Shown here one piece after another: positions 8,438-18,233 of a DNA stretch of 64,000 bases (positions are counted from its first letter, which is position 1; each line of letters opens with the position of its first letter). Both the position numbers and the translations under genes were made by a program. A model generated the notes under the pieces. It was not told the DNA's origin. It worked only from the letters and a program-made list of their open reading frames with translations, and did not search any database. The DNA lies in assembly GCA_028290285.1 (NCBI GenBank), contig JAQGKD010000117.1, positions 1 through 64,000 on the forward strand, in the 5' to 3' direction. This stretch comes from Hyphomicrobiales bacterium. GTDB taxonomy: Bacteria; Pseudomonadota; Alphaproteobacteria; Rhizobiales; Beijerinckiaceae.

Positions 8438-9127
8438 ATGCGCGAAATCGTCCTAGATACGGAGACAACAGGGCTCGACCCGTCCACGGGGGACCGGCTG
8501 GTTGAGATTGCCTGCGTTGAGATCGTAAATACTGTACCAACTGGCGAAAGTTTTCACGTGTATATCGATCCGCAGCGGGACATGCCCGAGGAAGCCTTCA
8601 GGGTTCATGGCCTCTCGATCGAGTTCCTCAAAGGCAAGCCGCTCTTTGAGCATGTGGCAGACGAATTCCTGAGCTTCATCGGCGATTCGCCTCTGGTGAT
8701 CCACAACGCCGAATTCGACATGCGTTTCATCAATTCCGAATTGAGGCGCAGCAACCGGCCTCCGCTGGAAATGAGTCGCGTGATCGACACTCTTCCCATG
8801 GCGAGGCGGAAGCATCCAGGTTCCCCGAACAGCTTGGACGCATTGTGCACGCGATATCGAATCGATAATTCACGCCGCACGAAGCACGGCGCGTTGCTGG
8901 ATTCCGAATTGCTGGCTGAGGTTTATGTGGAACTCGTGGGCGGTCGCCAGTCCGCCCTCGTTCTGGCGAGCGAGATCAAGGTTGTGCAGACAGTCGAGAT
9001 CAAAGCTGTCTCTGCGCGCACCGAACCCATTTCGTCCCTCGTCGACGACGGCGAGGCAGACGCCCACCGCAACTTCATAGCGGCGATGGGCGCCAAAGCA
9101 GTTTGGCTCAAGTACCTTTCGCAGTGA
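8438..9127 (+). CDS. dnaQ: DNA polymerase III epsilon subunit (3'-5' proofreading exonuclease)
   Basis: 229-residue DEDDh exonuclease, the proofreading subunit of the replicative polymerase. Exo I is VLDTETTGLDP (about 5-15), Exo II is VIHNAEFDMRFIN, and Exo III is KHGALLDSELLAEVYVEL, with the catalytic His and Asp. ATG at 8438 follows AAAGG. It is shorter than the E. coli protein because the C-terminal alpha-binding tail differs, as is usual in alphaproteobacteria. Last plus-strand gene before convergent secB. Confidence 0.95.
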   Translation: MREIVLDTETTGLDPSTGDRLVEIACVEIVNTVPTGESFHVYIDPQRDMPEEAFRVHGLSIEFLKGKPLFEHVADEFLSFIGDSPLVIHNAEFDMRFINSELRRSNRPPLEMSRVIDTLPMARRKHPGSPNSLDALCTRYRIDNSRRTKHGALLDSELLAEVYVELVGGRQSALVLASEIKVVQTVEIKAVSARTEPISSLVDDGEADAHRNFIAAMGAKAVWLKYLSQ

Positions 9128-9139
9128 TCCAGTGATCAC

Positions 9140-9610
9140 TCAAGAAAGAGTAGGCGCAGCTTCGGTCACGCGCTGCCGATAAAGGGCGTGAAAGTCGATA
9201 GGGTCGATCAACAAAGGCGGGAAGCCACCGCAGCGCACCGCGTCAGCCACGATCTGGCGGGCGAACGGAAACAGAAGACGCGGGCATTCGATCATGATGA
9301 TCGGATGGATTTCCGTCTCCGGAATGTTCTGAAGACGGAAGACGCCGGCATAGTTCAAGTCGAATTTGAACAGGGTCGAGGTGCCATCGACGGCCGATCC
9401 TTCTAGGACCAGCTCGACCTCATAGTCGGTCTCTGCCAACTGCCGCACGTTCACGTTGACCTGGATCGAAATATTCGGGCTCGCTTCCTGCGGGCCCAGC
9501 GAACGCGGCGCGTTCGGATTTTCGAAGGACAGGTCTTTCGTGTATTGCGCCAGGACGTTCAGCTGCGGAACCGCTTCCGTCTGGGCACCGTTGCCGTTTG
9601 CCTCTGCCAT
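9140..9610 (-). CDS. secB: Protein-export chaperone SecB
   Basis: 156-residue tetrameric chaperone that keeps preproteins unfolded and delivers them to SecA. The family core is seen: [27 protein letters not shown], the SecA-contact strand [11 protein letters not shown], and [19 protein letters not shown] with [13 protein letters not shown] near the C terminus. ATG at 9610 follows GCAGGAG. It converges on dnaQ with 12 bases between stops, a conserved arrangement in this order. Confidence 0.97.
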   Translation of the reverse strand: MAEANGNGAQTEAVPQLNVLAQYTKDLSFENPNAPRSLGPQEASPNISIQVNVNVRQLAETDYEVELVLEGSAVDGTSTLFKFDLNYAGVFRLQNIPETEIHPIIMIECPRLLFPFARQIVADAVRCGGFPPLLIDPIDFHALYRQRVTEAAPTLS

Positions 9611-9706
9611 AATCCCGTCTCCTGCTGCTCAAACCGCGTGTCGCGTTGAGCCCGCCGGGTAGCACGGGTCACCCGTATTCACAAGGTGCAGAGACTTGGC
9701 CGAGGT

Positions 9707-10165
9707 TTATGGCCCAGACTTGTAACGCTCGATACGAGCTCCAGAGGACTCACTTTCTGTCGAACGCCATTCGTCGCGCGAAAGGTCCAATGTTCCGTTG
9801 AGGCCCTGCCCATGAATGTCACCAAAGCGACACGTGAGGCCGTGCCGAATCGTGGGCGAAGCAAGGGCAAGCCCGATCAGGTCAGTCACGAAACCTGGCA
9901 ATATCAAAAGTATGGCGCCGATCCCCTGCAAGGAGCCGTCTAGGACAGGGCCAGAGCCGACGGGTCCGCCCCGGAAGCCGGCCTGGAGGCTGTCTATGGC
10001 GCGCCGACCCACATCGCGGATCATGATGAATCCGGCCAGCGACGTGAGGATGCCAAGCGCGGCGGCCCCCGACCAGCCGACAACGCTAACCACGAACGAG
10101 AGCATGACCAACTCAGCCCCAAGCCAACCTGCAACGAGCAAGAGCACTTTGTGAGACTGACGCAA
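9707..10165 (-). CDS. fxsA: FxsA family membrane protein
   Basis: Small inner-membrane protein of the FxsA family (in E. coli, overproduction relieves T7 exclusion by F). Hydrophobic stretches VLLLVAGWLGAELVMLSFVV, ALGILTSLAGFIMI and IGAILLILPGFVTDLIGLAL fit three to four helices. The phrase LLILPGFVTDLIGL is the family signature. TTG at 10165 has AAGGAG six bases upstream and is favoured; TTG at 10189 is the outermost start. Physiological role in this organism is unknown. Diverges from timA. Confidence 0.85.
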   Translation of the reverse strand: MRQSHKVLLLVAGWLGAELVMLSFVVSVVGWSGAAALGILTSLAGFIMIRDVGRRAIDSLQAGFRGGPVGSGPVLDGSLQGIGAILLILPGFVTDLIGLALASPTIRHGLTCRFGDIHGQGLNGTLDLSRDEWRSTESESSGARIERYKSGP

Positions 10166-10276
10166 CTCACTCTCCTTTTTCCATGGCAAAACTGCAGCGC
10201 CGACTTATCTGATATATGATGTGGTCGAGTGGCTGGCGCAACCTGCCGCCCGGAAAACGCTGACCTAGGCTTGGTA

Positions 10277-10996
10277 ATGAACGATTCCTTTGATTTGACG
10301 ACAATTATCTTCGCACTTCTTGCCGTTTTCGTGGTCTGGAAGCTTCGCTCGGTCCTCGGGACGCGGACGGGCCACGAACAGCCGCCAGGCGAGCCCTACC
10401 GGCGGCAGACTGGGGCGGATTCAGTGGCAGCCGACAGCGATCGCAATGTCGTTCGCCTGCCCGGTGCCGCACGTGAGCCGGCACAACAGCAGACTCCAGA
10501 TGACCGCAAGGTTGCTTGGTCAAAGATTCCGGGCCTGGATGCGCGCGCGCTCCCGGGGCTGGAAGCTATCGCCAGCGTCGATCCTTCTTTCGAGCCCAAA
10601 ATGTTCATCAGCGGGGCCAAGAGCGCCTACGAGATGATCATAATGTCCTTTGCTGCGGGAAATAGCGTCGCCTTGCGTGACCTCTTGTCCAAGGACGTGT
10701 TTGAGAGTTTTTCTTCAGCCATCGCCGCTCGCGAAACGCGTGGGGAAAGCGTCGATACGACCTTTGTGTCGATAGACAAGGCGCTTCTTGAAGATGCGCA
10801 GCTGCGTGGAACTTTGGCGCAAATTTCTGTCCGATTTCAGTCCAAACTGATCACGGTCACGCGCGATTCCACAGGGACCATCGTCGACGGAAGTGCTGAC
10901 AAGGTTGTCGATATGGTGGACGTCTGGACATTCGCCCGCGAGACATCGTCGCGTGACCCGAACTGGAAGCTCGTCGCAACCGAGGCCGGAGCGTGA
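10277..10996 (+). CDS. timA: Tim44/TimA family membrane-associated protein
   Basis: 239 residues: an N-terminal membrane helix (about 5-22, TTIIFALLAVFVVWKL), a Pro/Gln-rich linker to about residue 75, and a C-terminal Tim44-like domain from about 90 (FISGAKSAYEMIIMSFAAGN to the end). Bacterial TimA is the relative of mitochondrial Tim44, but its bacterial role is unclear. Start ATG at 10277 gives the helix right at the N terminus. It sits directly upstream of mltA, as in relatives, and diverges from fxsA. Confidence 0.88.
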   Translation: MNDSFDLTTIIFALLAVFVVWKLRSVLGTRTGHEQPPGEPYRRQTGADSVAADSDRNVVRLPGAAREPAQQQTPDDRKVAWSKIPGLDARALPGLEAIASVDPSFEPKMFISGAKSAYEMIIMSFAAGNSVALRDLLSKDVFESFSSAIAARETRGESVDTTFVSIDKALLEDAQLRGTLAQISVRFQSKLITVTRDSTGTIVDGSADKVVDMVDVWTFARETSSRDPNWKLVATEAGA

Positions 10997-11026
10997 CATG
11001 CAGTCACTCATGCCGCCAAAGCGCAT

Positions 11027-12193
11027 ATGGTTGGAACATTGAGCAGCTCGGCCGACGCGATACTGATGGAAAAAGCGAGACTGACGGCCGTATCCTTTGG
11101 CGACCTGCCAGGGTTTCACGCTGATAACCACAGTGAAAGCTGGAAAGTCTTCAGATCGTCGTGCGCGGCAATCGTCTCCGGCCAGCCGGAGCTGCGCCAG
11201 GGACGTGCGCCCAGCAATCACCACTTCGTCCTCGCTCGGGAGTCGGTCCAGGCGCCAGAAGCCTTGGATGCAGACGACGCGCGCACCTTTTATGAAAAAA
11301 AGTTCATCCCGCATTTGATCGAGCCGCTCGGCAGCGCCGAGGGCACGCCTTCGGAACCAGCATTCTTCACAGCATATTATCGTCCAGAGGTGCCTGCCTC
11401 TCTCATACGGACCAGTGCCTTCCGTGAGCCGATATTAGCCAGACCCACTGACCTCGTGACGCTGCCCTCTTTCGGAGATCCCTCTCTACCCGCCGGATTG
11501 ACTTCGGCCAGACGCACCGCGGATGATGGGTTCGCGCCCTATCCAACGCGTGCCGAAATTGACCGAGGCGCGCTTGGCTCTAGTTCAAAACCCATTGCTT
11601 TTGTCGAAGACGCGATCGAAGCATTTATGATCCAAGTGCAGGGCTCGGCGAGACTGCGTCTTCAGGATGGACGAGCGATTGATCTCACCTACGCCGGACG
11701 CAACGGTCATCCATATGCGTCGATCGGCAAAATGCTACTGGCTGACAACGAAATCGAACCTTCCGAAATGTCACTCGACCGGTTGAAGAACTGGGTTCGC
11801 AGGAACGGGCAAGAACTTGGAAACCGCGGACGCAACCTGCTGCATCGAAATCCGTCGTTTGTGTTCTTTTCGGCTTCAACTGCGGATGAGACCGGCCCCG
11901 GCCCCATCGGAGCTTCTGGACTGCCTCTTACGCCGTTGCGATCGATTGCCGTCGACCGTCACATTTGGTCGTACGGCCTTCCGTTCTGGATCGAAGCAAA
12001 GTTGCCGGGGCGCAATGGCGTCGATTTTGCCCTCGATCGTACAATGGTCGCCCAAGATACCGGTTCCGCAATTATTGGGCCCGCGCGCGCCGACCTGTAC
12101 TTTGGGTCCGGCACCATCGCCGGTCAGCTTGCGGGAGGCATACGCCGCGCTGGGCGCATGTTCGTCTTCTTGCCAAGGGAAGACGATGCATGA
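11027..12193 (+). CDS. mltA: MltA-domain murein transglycosylase
   Basis: 388-residue lytic transglycosylase of the MltA type, which cleaves MurNAc-GlcNAc bonds in peptidoglycan. The MltA barrel region contains FFTAYYRPEVPAS and EAFMIQVQGSARLRL. The C-terminal 3D domain contains DTGSAIIGPARADLYFG with the catalytic-type Asp residues. ATG at 11027 is the first possible start, since a stop lies ten codons upstream in frame. No signal peptide or lipobox is visible, which is odd for an envelope enzyme. Its stop overlaps the smr start (ATGA). Confidence 0.9.
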   Translation: MVGTLSSSADAILMEKARLTAVSFGDLPGFHADNHSESWKVFRSSCAAIVSGQPELRQGRAPSNHHFVLARESVQAPEALDADDARTFYEKKFIPHLIEPLGSAEGTPSEPAFFTAYYRPEVPASLIRTSAFREPILARPTDLVTLPSFGDPSLPAGLTSARRTADDGFAPYPTRAEIDRGALGSSSKPIAFVEDAIEAFMIQVQGSARLRLQDGRAIDLTYAGRNGHPYASIGKMLLADNEIEPSEMSLDRLKNWVRRNGQELGNRGRNLLHRNPSFVFFSASTADETGPGPIGASGLPLTPLRSIAVDRHIWSYGLPFWIEAKLPGRNGVDFALDRTMVAQDTGSAIIGPARADLYFGSGTIAGQLAGGIRRAGRMFVFLPREDDA

Positions 12194-12786
12194 AGGACGG
12201 CCCGAAAGCCGCGCGCTCTCGCCTTCGCGTGCTCACGCAGGATGAGGTGACATTATGGGTCGAGGTGACAAAAACCGTGACGCCCAAGCGCGGAGCGCAT
12301 GTTCCGCCGTCCACACCAGCGCGCGAAAGCATTGCCGCTGACCCCGCGAAGACGCAGTCGAAGGGGCCTGCGCTGTCAGCACCCGCGAAGAAAGAAATTA
12401 GAGGAACGCCCAAGGTTCTTCCTCTTGCTCCCCTCGAAAAACGCTTGAAACAGCGCCTCTCGCGGGGCCGGGCCGAGGTTGACGCGAAGGTTGACCTTCA
12501 CGGCTTGCGCCAGGATGAGGCCCATTCGGTACTTCGCGGCTTTCTGCACCGTGCAAGCCACAACCGCGCACGGGTCGTGCTCGTCGTAACCGGCAAAGGT
12601 AACCGATCCGGCGCGGTAACGTGTGGATCGGACCGTGGGATCCTTCGGCGTATCGTTCCGCATTGGCTTGCCGGCCCCGACCTTCGCCACATTGTCCTGG
12701 GCTTCGAGGAGGCTGCGGCCTCGCATGGTGGGTCCGGCGCGCTTTATGTGCGTCTCCGCAACCCCACACGCCTGACCCTCCAATGA
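12190..12786 (+). CDS. Smr/MutS2 C-terminal domain protein
   Basis: 198 residues. A charged, Pro/Ala-rich N-terminal half (to about 100) leads to an Smr domain. DLHGLRQDEAH is the DxHG motif, and VLVVTGKG is followed by the variable loop and HWLAGPDLRHIVLGFEEA. Smr domains act as nicking endonucleases in MutS2 and other contexts; the role of stand-alone copies is not established. The ATG overlaps the mltA stop by four bases, so translation is probably coupled. Confidence 0.92.
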   Translation: MKDGPKAARSRLRVLTQDEVTLWVEVTKTVTPKRGAHVPPSTPARESIAADPAKTQSKGPALSAPAKKEIRGTPKVLPLAPLEKRLKQRLSRGRAEVDAKVDLHGLRQDEAHSVLRGFLHRASHNRARVVLVVTGKGNRSGAVTCGSDRGILRRIVPHWLAGPDLRHIVLGFEEAAASHGGSGALYVRLRNPTRLTLQ

Positions 12787-12796
12787 GGCCTCTATC

Positions 12797-13180
12797 ATGA
12801 CGCCATTTGGTCACAAGCTGCGGGCTATGCGAGCCGAACGAAAGGTCACCCTGAAGACCATGGCGGATGCGCTTGGTGTTTCCCCGGCCTACCTGTCTTC
12901 GCTCGAGCATGGGCGTAGGGGTGCGCCGACGTGGTATCTAGTCCAGCGCGTGATCACCTTTTTCAACGTCATCTGGGACGAGGCGGAGGAAATCGAACGT
13001 CTTGCTCAGATATCACATCCGCGCGTGGTCATAGATACGTCGGGGCTCGGACCAGAAGCGACCGAGTTTGCAAACAAACTCGCCCGCCAAGTGGGTAACC
13101 TGACCGAATCGGACATTGGGGCCCTGCTCGATCTTCTGAATGTGCGTCTGAAGTCTGGCTTGAAGTCGTCCAGAACTTGA
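12797..13180 (+). CDS. Small XRE-family helix-turn-helix regulator
   Basis: 127 residues. The N-terminal HTH (about 5-62) reads FGHKLRAMRAERKVTLKTMA, then ALGVSPAYLSSLEHGRRGAP. The C-terminal half, with FANKLARQVGNLTESDIGAL, is helical and probably dimerises. ATG at 12797 follows GAGG in the smr tail, ten bases after smr. A small XRE gene next to smr is common in this order. Target genes are unknown. Confidence 0.9.
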   Translation: MTPFGHKLRAMRAERKVTLKTMADALGVSPAYLSSLEHGRRGAPTWYLVQRVITFFNVIWDEAEEIERLAQISHPRVVIDTSGLGPEATEFANKLARQVGNLTESDIGALLDLLNVRLKSGLKSSRT

Positions 13181-13241
13181 CGCCGCAGACTGGTCGGTGC
13201 GACACCGGCGGCAACGCGAGCAATACAGACCGGAGTTGAAT

Positions 13242-14249
13242 ATGCCCGATCACAAATTCGAGGTTCTCGGCCTCGGCAATGCAATTGTCGACGTGATTGC
13301 GCCTGCCGAGGATGATCTCCTCGAACGCGAGAACCTGAACAAAGGCGCGATGGTTCTCATTGACGAAGAGAGATCGGCGTCGCTCTACGGACTCATGGGC
13401 AGCACGACAATCACGTCTGGCGGGTCTGCCGCGAATACGATCGTCGGCCTCGCGTCCTTTGGCATTCGCTCCGCCTTCATCGGCAAGGTCAAGAACGACG
13501 AGGCCGGTCACGCCTTCTCGCACGACATCCGATCCAGCGGCGTCCACTTTGGGACGCCTTTCGCCACAGAGGGGCCCGGGACGGCCCGCTGCCTTGTTCT
13601 GGTGACGCCCGATGGCGAGCGCACGATGAGCACATATCTCGGCGCCTGCCAGAACCTTGGACCTGACGATGTCGACGAAAGCCTCGTCAAGGCATCGTCG
13701 ATCCTTTATCTGGAGGGCTATCTGTGGGACCCGCCAGCCGCGAAGCAGGCCTTCATAAAGGCCGCAGCAATCGCACATGCCGCCGGGAATCAGGTGGCTT
13801 TGACCTTATCGGATGCGTTTTGCGTCGATCGATACCGTGATGAGTTCCTCGATCTGATGCGGACGAAGACCGTAGATATCATCTTCGCCAATCAGCACGA
13901 GTTGCGGTCGTTGTACCAGACGGCCGATTTCGACACAGCGGTCACGGCGTTCCGGGACGAAAACCTTCTAGGGATCGTTACCCGTTCGGAGCACGGCTCA
14001 ATGGTGGTCACCCGGGAGGAAACGCATGCGGTGCCCGCGTCGCCGATCGAGCGCCTTGTCGACACAACGGGTGCGGGCGACCTCTTCGCTGCAGGCTTCC
14101 TCGCCGGTCTCGTCCGGGGTTCTGATTTGAAGGATGCCGCCCGCCTCGGTGGGTTGGCAGCGGCCGAAATCATCCAGCATTATGGCGCCAGACCACATGT
14201 CCGGTTGAGCGACCTGGCCGCTGAAAATGGTCTGGCATTGCCGCTCTGA
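13242..14249 (+). CDS. PfkB-family kinase, adenosine kinase type
   Basis: 335-residue ribokinase/PfkB-fold kinase. GLGNAIVDVIAPAEDDLL opens the sugar-binding region, and TSGGSAANTIVGLASFG is the PfkB signature 1 area. DTTGAGDLFAAGFLAG carries the anion hole and catalytic Asp. The subgroup is usually annotated adenosine kinase in alphaproteobacteria; the substrate is not provable from sequence. ATG at 13242 follows CGGAG. It converges with coaA; 18 bases separate the stops. Confidence 0.88.
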   Translation: MPDHKFEVLGLGNAIVDVIAPAEDDLLERENLNKGAMVLIDEERSASLYGLMGSTTITSGGSAANTIVGLASFGIRSAFIGKVKNDEAGHAFSHDIRSSGVHFGTPFATEGPGTARCLVLVTPDGERTMSTYLGACQNLGPDDVDESLVKASSILYLEGYLWDPPAAKQAFIKAAAIAHAAGNQVALTLSDAFCVDRYRDEFLDLMRTKTVDIIFANQHELRSLYQTADFDTAVTAFRDENLLGIVTRSEHGSMVVTREETHAVPASPIERLVDTTGAGDLFAAGFLAGLVRGSDLKDAARLGGLAAAEIIQHYGARPHVRLSDLAAENGLALPL

Positions 14250-14267
14250 TCTACAACCTGGGCAAAG

Positions 14268-15227
14268 TCAGAGCTTCCGGAGGGCGACCCGCTCGATGCT
14301 ATGATTTGTCCCCTTTGTGAGAACAAGGCTGGCGCGCGCGAGCGTCGGCAGGATGTTTTCATGCAGGTTGCGCAGGTTGATGCGTTGCCAGATTTCGCGC
14401 GCCATCTCCCTGGCGGTGCCATCGTCGAGATCGGCATATTTACGGAAATAGGACCGAGGATCACGGAATGCCGTCTCGCGCAGACGCATGAACCGGGCAA
14501 TATACCAGCTCTCGAGATCCTGCTCGCTGGCATGCAGGTATATGGAAAAGTCGAAAAAATCAGAGACGAAGGGGATGTCCTTACCCGGCCTGTTCGGCAG
14601 CAGAACATTCAGACCTTCTACGATCAGGATATCCGGTCGGTCGACGATGATTTCCTGGCCGGGAACGACGTCGTAGACGAGATGCGAATAGACCGGTGCG
14701 GGAACATTGCGCCTGCCAGCCTTTATGTCCGAAAGAAATCGGAGCAGAGCGGTGCCGTCATAACTCTCGGGAAAGCCCTTCTTATCCATCAGGCCTTCCC
14801 GTTCCAGCACCGAGTTGGGGTGCAGAAACCCGTCCGTCGTGACGAGTTCCACCTTTGGCGTATTTGGCCAGCGCGAAAGTAGAGCCTGCAGCACGCGTGC
14901 GGTGGTCGATTTTCCAACGGCCACGGACCCCGCGACACCGATGATGTAGGGCATCTTGCCATCTTCCGCGCCGAGGAAACGTTGGGTCGCTTTGAAGAGT
15001 CCCTGTGTGGCGGCGACGTAGAGAGCCAGCAATCGAGACAGGGGGAGATAGATCGCGATGACTTCGTCCACCGAGATCGGATCGTTGATCGACTGGAGTT
15101 TCTCCAGATCCTGGATCGTGAGGGTCAGAGGCGTGTCAGCCCGCAGCGACGCCCATTCGGAACGGCTGAAATAGCGATAAGGAGATAGTTCTCCCGGCGG
15201 TGGACCAAGTGCGGCACGCTGCATCAT
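14268..15227 (-). CDS. coaA: Pantothenate kinase, type I (CoaA)
   Basis: 319-residue kinase for the first and usually rate-limiting step of CoA synthesis. The P-loop [15 protein letters not shown] lies near residue 97. [30 protein letters not shown] and [13 protein letters not shown] are family blocks. ATG ATG at 15227 follows GGGGA. It sits downstream of the his genes on the same strand, the usual rhizobial his-coaA order, so it may be on the his transcript. Confidence 0.97.
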   Translation of the reverse strand: MMQRAALGPPPGELSPYRYFSRSEWASLRADTPLTLTIQDLEKLQSINDPISVDEVIAIYLPLSRLLALYVAATQGLFKATQRFLGAEDGKMPYIIGVAGSVAVGKSTTARVLQALLSRWPNTPKVELVTTDGFLHPNSVLEREGLMDKKGFPESYDGTALLRFLSDIKAGRRNVPAPVYSHLVYDVVPGQEIIVDRPDILIVEGLNVLLPNRPGKDIPFVSDFFDFSIYLHASEQDLESWYIARFMRLRETAFRDPRSYFRKYADLDDGTAREMAREIWQRINLRNLHENILPTLARASLVLTKGTNHSIERVALRKL

Positions 15228-15272
15228 AACAAAGATCCCCGTGCCCCCGCAGGCCAGCCGGAATTCCCGGGA

Positions 15273-15596
15273 TCAGGACCGAGAGGCTTTTTCCTCGAGG
15301 CCCGACGTTTGCGTCCTTCGCCCGAGTTCCTGCAGAACATCCTGCAACGGAACCTCGCACGCATGTAGAGCTACCAAGAGGTGATATAGAACATCGGCCG
15401 CTTCTGCTGTCACCGCTTTGGTCTCACCCAGAGCAGCCGCTATTATGAACTCGACAGCTTCCTCACCGAATTTTTTCGCGCATCCCACAGCGCCTTTGTC
15501 GAGCAGGGATCGAGTGTAGGATTTCGTAGCTGTTGCCGAACGCCGAGTGGCTATCAAGCCGTCGAGATCTTCGAGGGAGAAATGGGTCATTTTCAT
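15273..15596 (-). CDS. hisE: Phosphoribosyl-ATP pyrophosphatase HisE
   Basis: 107-residue enzyme for step two of histidine synthesis, hydrolysing PR-ATP to PR-AMP. SYTRSLLDKGAVGCAKKFGE and EAVEFIIAAALGE carry the acidic metal-binding residues, and EAADVLYHLLVALHA is the second helix pair. ATG at 15596 is chosen (MKMTHFSLEDLDGLI); a second ATG two codons later is possible. It is separate from HisI, as in most alphaproteobacteria. Lies ten bases after hisF. Confidence 0.95.
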   Translation of the reverse strand: MKMTHFSLEDLDGLIATRRSATATKSYTRSLLDKGAVGCAKKFGEEAVEFIIAAALGETKAVTAEAADVLYHLLVALHACEVPLQDVLQELGRRTQTSGLEEKASRS

Positions 15597-15606
15597 CTCG
15601 TTTCGT

Positions 15607-16368
15607 TCAATCCAGCCGAACCGGCAAGCCCGCGTGTTGCATGTGCTCTTTGGCAGCTCGTATCGTAAACTCCCCAAAATGGAAGATCGAGGCGGCGAGA
15701 ACCGCTGTTGCATGCCCGTCACGAATGCCTTCGACGAGATGGTCGAGTGTTCCAACTCCGCCTGATGCGATGAGCGGCACACGGACAGAATCGGCGATTG
15801 CGCGGGTTAACTCGATGTCGAAGCCCGACCGTGTGCCATCACGGTCCATGGACGTCAGCAGGATTTCGCCTGCTCCCAATTCAGCGACTTCTTTTGCGTA
15901 GTCGAGAGCATCGAGGCCGGTTGGCTTTCGTCCGCCGTGCGTGAAGACTTCCCAGCGTCCCGGCGAGACCTTCTTGGCGTCGATGGCAACGACCACGCAT
16001 TGGCTGCCGAATTTCTCGGCCGCTTCGCGCACGAAGGCACGGTTGTGCACAGCCGCCGTCATGATCGAGACCTTGTCCGCACCGGCCAGAAGCAGGTTAC
16101 GAATGTCGTCAATCGTTCGGACGCCGCCACCGACGGTCAGTGGCATGAAACAGGCTTCCGCTGTCCTTCGGACCACATCAAGAATGGTGCCCCGGTTTTC
16201 GTGGCTTGCCGTAATATCCAGAAAGCAGAGTTCGTCGGCACCGGCCGCATCATAAGCTATCGCGCTTTCCACGGGATCCCCTGCGTCCTTGAGATCCACA
16301 AAATTGACGCCTTTGACAACGCGCCCGTCTTTCACGTCCAGACAGGGAATAACACGGCACTTAAGCAA
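15607..16368 (-). CDS. hisF: Imidazole glycerol phosphate synthase, cyclase subunit HisF
   Basis: 253-residue TIM-barrel cyclase that uses ammonia from HisH to make imidazole glycerol phosphate and [17 protein letters not shown] near the N terminus has catalytic Asp11, and VVVAIDAKK has the second catalytic Asp. Phosphate sites are [17 protein letters not shown] and IASGGVG. The start is TTG at 16368, overlapping the end of hisA by eight bases, with GGGAG seven bases upstream. Coupled translation with hisA is likely. Confidence 0.97.
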   Translation of the reverse strand: MLKCRVIPCLDVKDGRVVKGVNFVDLKDAGDPVESAIAYDAAGADELCFLDITASHENRGTILDVVRRTAEACFMPLTVGGGVRTIDDIRNLLLAGADKVSIMTAAVHNRAFVREAAEKFGSQCVVVAIDAKKVSPGRWEVFTHGGRKPTGLDALDYAKEVAELGAGEILLTSMDRDGTRSGFDIELTRAIADSVRVPLIASGGVGTLDHLVEGIRDGHATAVLAASIFHFGEFTIRAAKEHMQHAGLPVRLD

Positions 16369-17116
16369 GTGTGGTCTCCCGTGCCGCTCGTATCAGCGCC
16401 AGGGCCGCGGTGGGGTCGAGGCGTCCGTCGTAAAGCGCCCGTCCGGTAATGGCGCCGGCAAGCTTTTTGCAATCCGGCTCGAGCAACCGCTCGACATCGG
16501 CTAGCGAAGCCAGTCCTCCGGACGCGATCACGGGGATCGATATGGCATCGGCAAGCGCAAGGGTCGCCTCGACATTGAGGCCCTTCAGGACTCCATCGCG
16601 AGCAATGTCCGTGTAGATGATAGCCGCGACACCGGCATCTTCGAAACGCCGTCCGAGCTCCACAGCCGTAACCTGTGACACCTTGGCCCACCCATCTACG
16701 GCCACGAGACCGTCCCGCGCGTCGATGCCGACTGCGATTTGACCCGGATGGAGGCGAGCGGCCTCGCGAACCAGATCGGGATCGCGAACCGCAGCGGTGC
16801 CTATGATCACGCGACGTACGCCTTTGGCCAGCCAACCCTCAATCGTGCGCATATCGCGGATGCCACCTCCGAGTTGGACAGGCATTTGGATTGATTCAAG
16901 GATCGCTTCCACGGCTTTCGCATTGCGCGGCGCGCCGGCGAAGGCACCGTCGAGATCGACCACGTGGAGATACTCGAAGCCTTGAAGCTCGAAGTCCCGC
17001 GCCTGCGCCGAAGGATCCGTGTTGAAGACCGTCGCCTGGCTCATGTCGCCATGGATGAGGCGGACGCACTCGCCCTGCTTGAGGTCGATCGCCGGATAAA
17101 GGATCAAGGGGACCAC
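16361..17116 (-). CDS. hisA: ProFAR isomerase HisA
   Basis: TIM-barrel isomerase for step four of histidine synthesis. [14 protein letters not shown] has the catalytic Asp, and [11 protein letters not shown] and IASGGLASL are phosphate loops. GTG at 17116 is the outer start (251 aa). TTG at 17107 gives the family-typical [10 protein letters not shown], overlaps the hisH stop as TTGA, and has AGGTGG five bases upstream, so it may be the real start. It overlaps hisH upstream and hisF downstream. Confidence 0.96.
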   Translation of the reverse strand: MVPLILYPAIDLKQGECVRLIHGDMSQATVFNTDPSAQARDFELQGFEYLHVVDLDGAFAGAPRNAKAVEAILESIQMPVQLGGGIRDMRTIEGWLAKGVRRVIIGTAAVRDPDLVREAARLHPGQIAVGIDARDGLVAVDGWAKVSQVTAVELGRRFEDAGVAAIIYTDIARDGVLKGLNVEATLALADAISIPVIASGGLASLADVERLLEPDCKKLAGAITGRALYDGRLDPTAALALIRAARETTLA

Positions 17117-17748
17117 CTGAGGAAGTTGCCGATCAAGGATAAGCCGAGCTTTTGGCTCTTCTCGGGATGAAACTGCGTGCCGACGATATTGTCACGACCG
17201 ACGATGGCCGCCAGTGGCCCACCGTAATCAGTGGTCGCGATGATTAGATCGGGCTCAGCAGCCTGCAGATGGAACGAGTGGACGAAATAGGCATGAAGGC
17301 CTTTTTCGCCGGTCGGAATCCCATCCAGGAGCGCATGCGGGCGCGCCGCGGCTAGAGTGTTCCAGCCCATATGGGGAACCTTGAGCTCGGGCGAGGAGGG
17401 CTCGATTGCCACTACATCTCCGGGAATCCATCCAAGCCCGTGTGTGACTTCATGCTCGAGCCCGCGCGAAGCCAGAAGCTGCATACCTACGCAGATTCCA
17501 AGGAACGGCCGGCCGAGACGGATGACGCTGTCCTCCAGCGCCTCGACCATGCCAATGACGCTGTCGAGACCACGCCTGCAGTCCGCGAAGGCGCCAACGC
17601 CGGGCAGGACAATCCTGTCACTCCTGCGAACGATATCGGGGTCAGATGTCACGACGACCCGAATGCCTGCGTCGCTAGCCGCGCGTTCGACCGCCTTCTG
17701 CGCGGAATGCAGATTACCGGAGCCGTAATCGACGATAGCGACTGTCAT
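17104..17748 (-). CDS. hisH: Imidazole glycerol phosphate synthase, glutaminase subunit HisH
   Basis: 214-residue class I glutamine amidotransferase that supplies ammonia to HisF. It opens [19 protein letters not shown]. The nucleophile is in [15 protein letters not shown], and the C-terminal [10 protein letters not shown] holds the His-Glu pair. ATG at 17748 is chosen over upstream codons because it matches the family start. It lies in the his run, after the small DUF2628 gene. Confidence 0.97.
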   Translation of the reverse strand: MTVAIVDYGSGNLHSAQKAVERAASDAGIRVVVTSDPDIVRRSDRIVLPGVGAFADCRRGLDSVIGMVEALEDSVIRLGRPFLGICVGMQLLASRGLEHEVTHGLGWIPGDVVAIEPSSPELKVPHMGWNTLAAARPHALLDGIPTGEKGLHAYFVHSFHLQAAEPDLIIATTDYGGPLAAIVGRDNIVGTQFHPEKSQKLGLSLIGNFLRWSP

Positions 17749-17752
17749 TAAT

Positions 17753-18223
17753 TCATCCGCCCATCGAGGGGAAAAGGCCAACCATGGCAGTGTCCTGCGC
17801 GCGCCCAACGCTTGTCGGGCTGAGCTGCGGGCCTTCTGTCACTGTCAACAGGCTGCGAGTGAAACAGGTCCGCTCTGCCTGCTCCAAGCGGGGAGCCGAG
17901 ATCACATCCACGATCACAAATCCTCTCCGTGCCAGCGCGCTACTCCGGATCTGGGAAGCCTCGAGCGCGAGACCGAGCGCCAGGATGACTTCCAGGACGC
18001 CGGTCAGACGAAAACTCGGCGTGATCCAGGTTCCGAAAGCCAAGATAACTCCTTGGCTGCCAAGCCAAACCAACAAGGCTAGCCAGGCTCTGCGCCAGAT
18101 CAGCCAAAGCGGGCCCAAGACCAGCGCCGCCCAGGAAAAGCCGTCCCGTGTCAGGACCGTTCTGTCCGACAGGCCTACGGGATCATAAGGGCTACCCTTT
18201 ACGTGAACTGTGTAAATCGCCAT
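17753..18223 (-). CDS. DUF2628 membrane protein within the his cluster
   Basis: 156-residue protein of unknown function, DUF2628 type. The N terminus [15 protein letters not shown] and [19 protein letters not shown] are typical of the family. Hydrophobic segments at about 30-55 and 66-92 suggest two or three membrane helices. It lies four bases before hisH and ten bases after hisB on the same strand. This location inside the histidine operon is conserved in rhizobia, but a link to histidine synthesis has not been shown to my knowledge. Confidence 0.88.
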   Translation of the reverse strand: MAIYTVHVKGSPYDPVGLSDRTVLTRDGFSWAALVLGPLWLIWRRAWLALLVWLGSQGVILAFGTWITPSFRLTGVLEVILALGLALEASQIRSSALARRGFVIVDVISAPRLEQAERTCFTRSLLTVTEGPQLSPTSVGRAQDTAMVGLFPSMGG

Positions 18224-18233
18224 TCGGGAGCGC

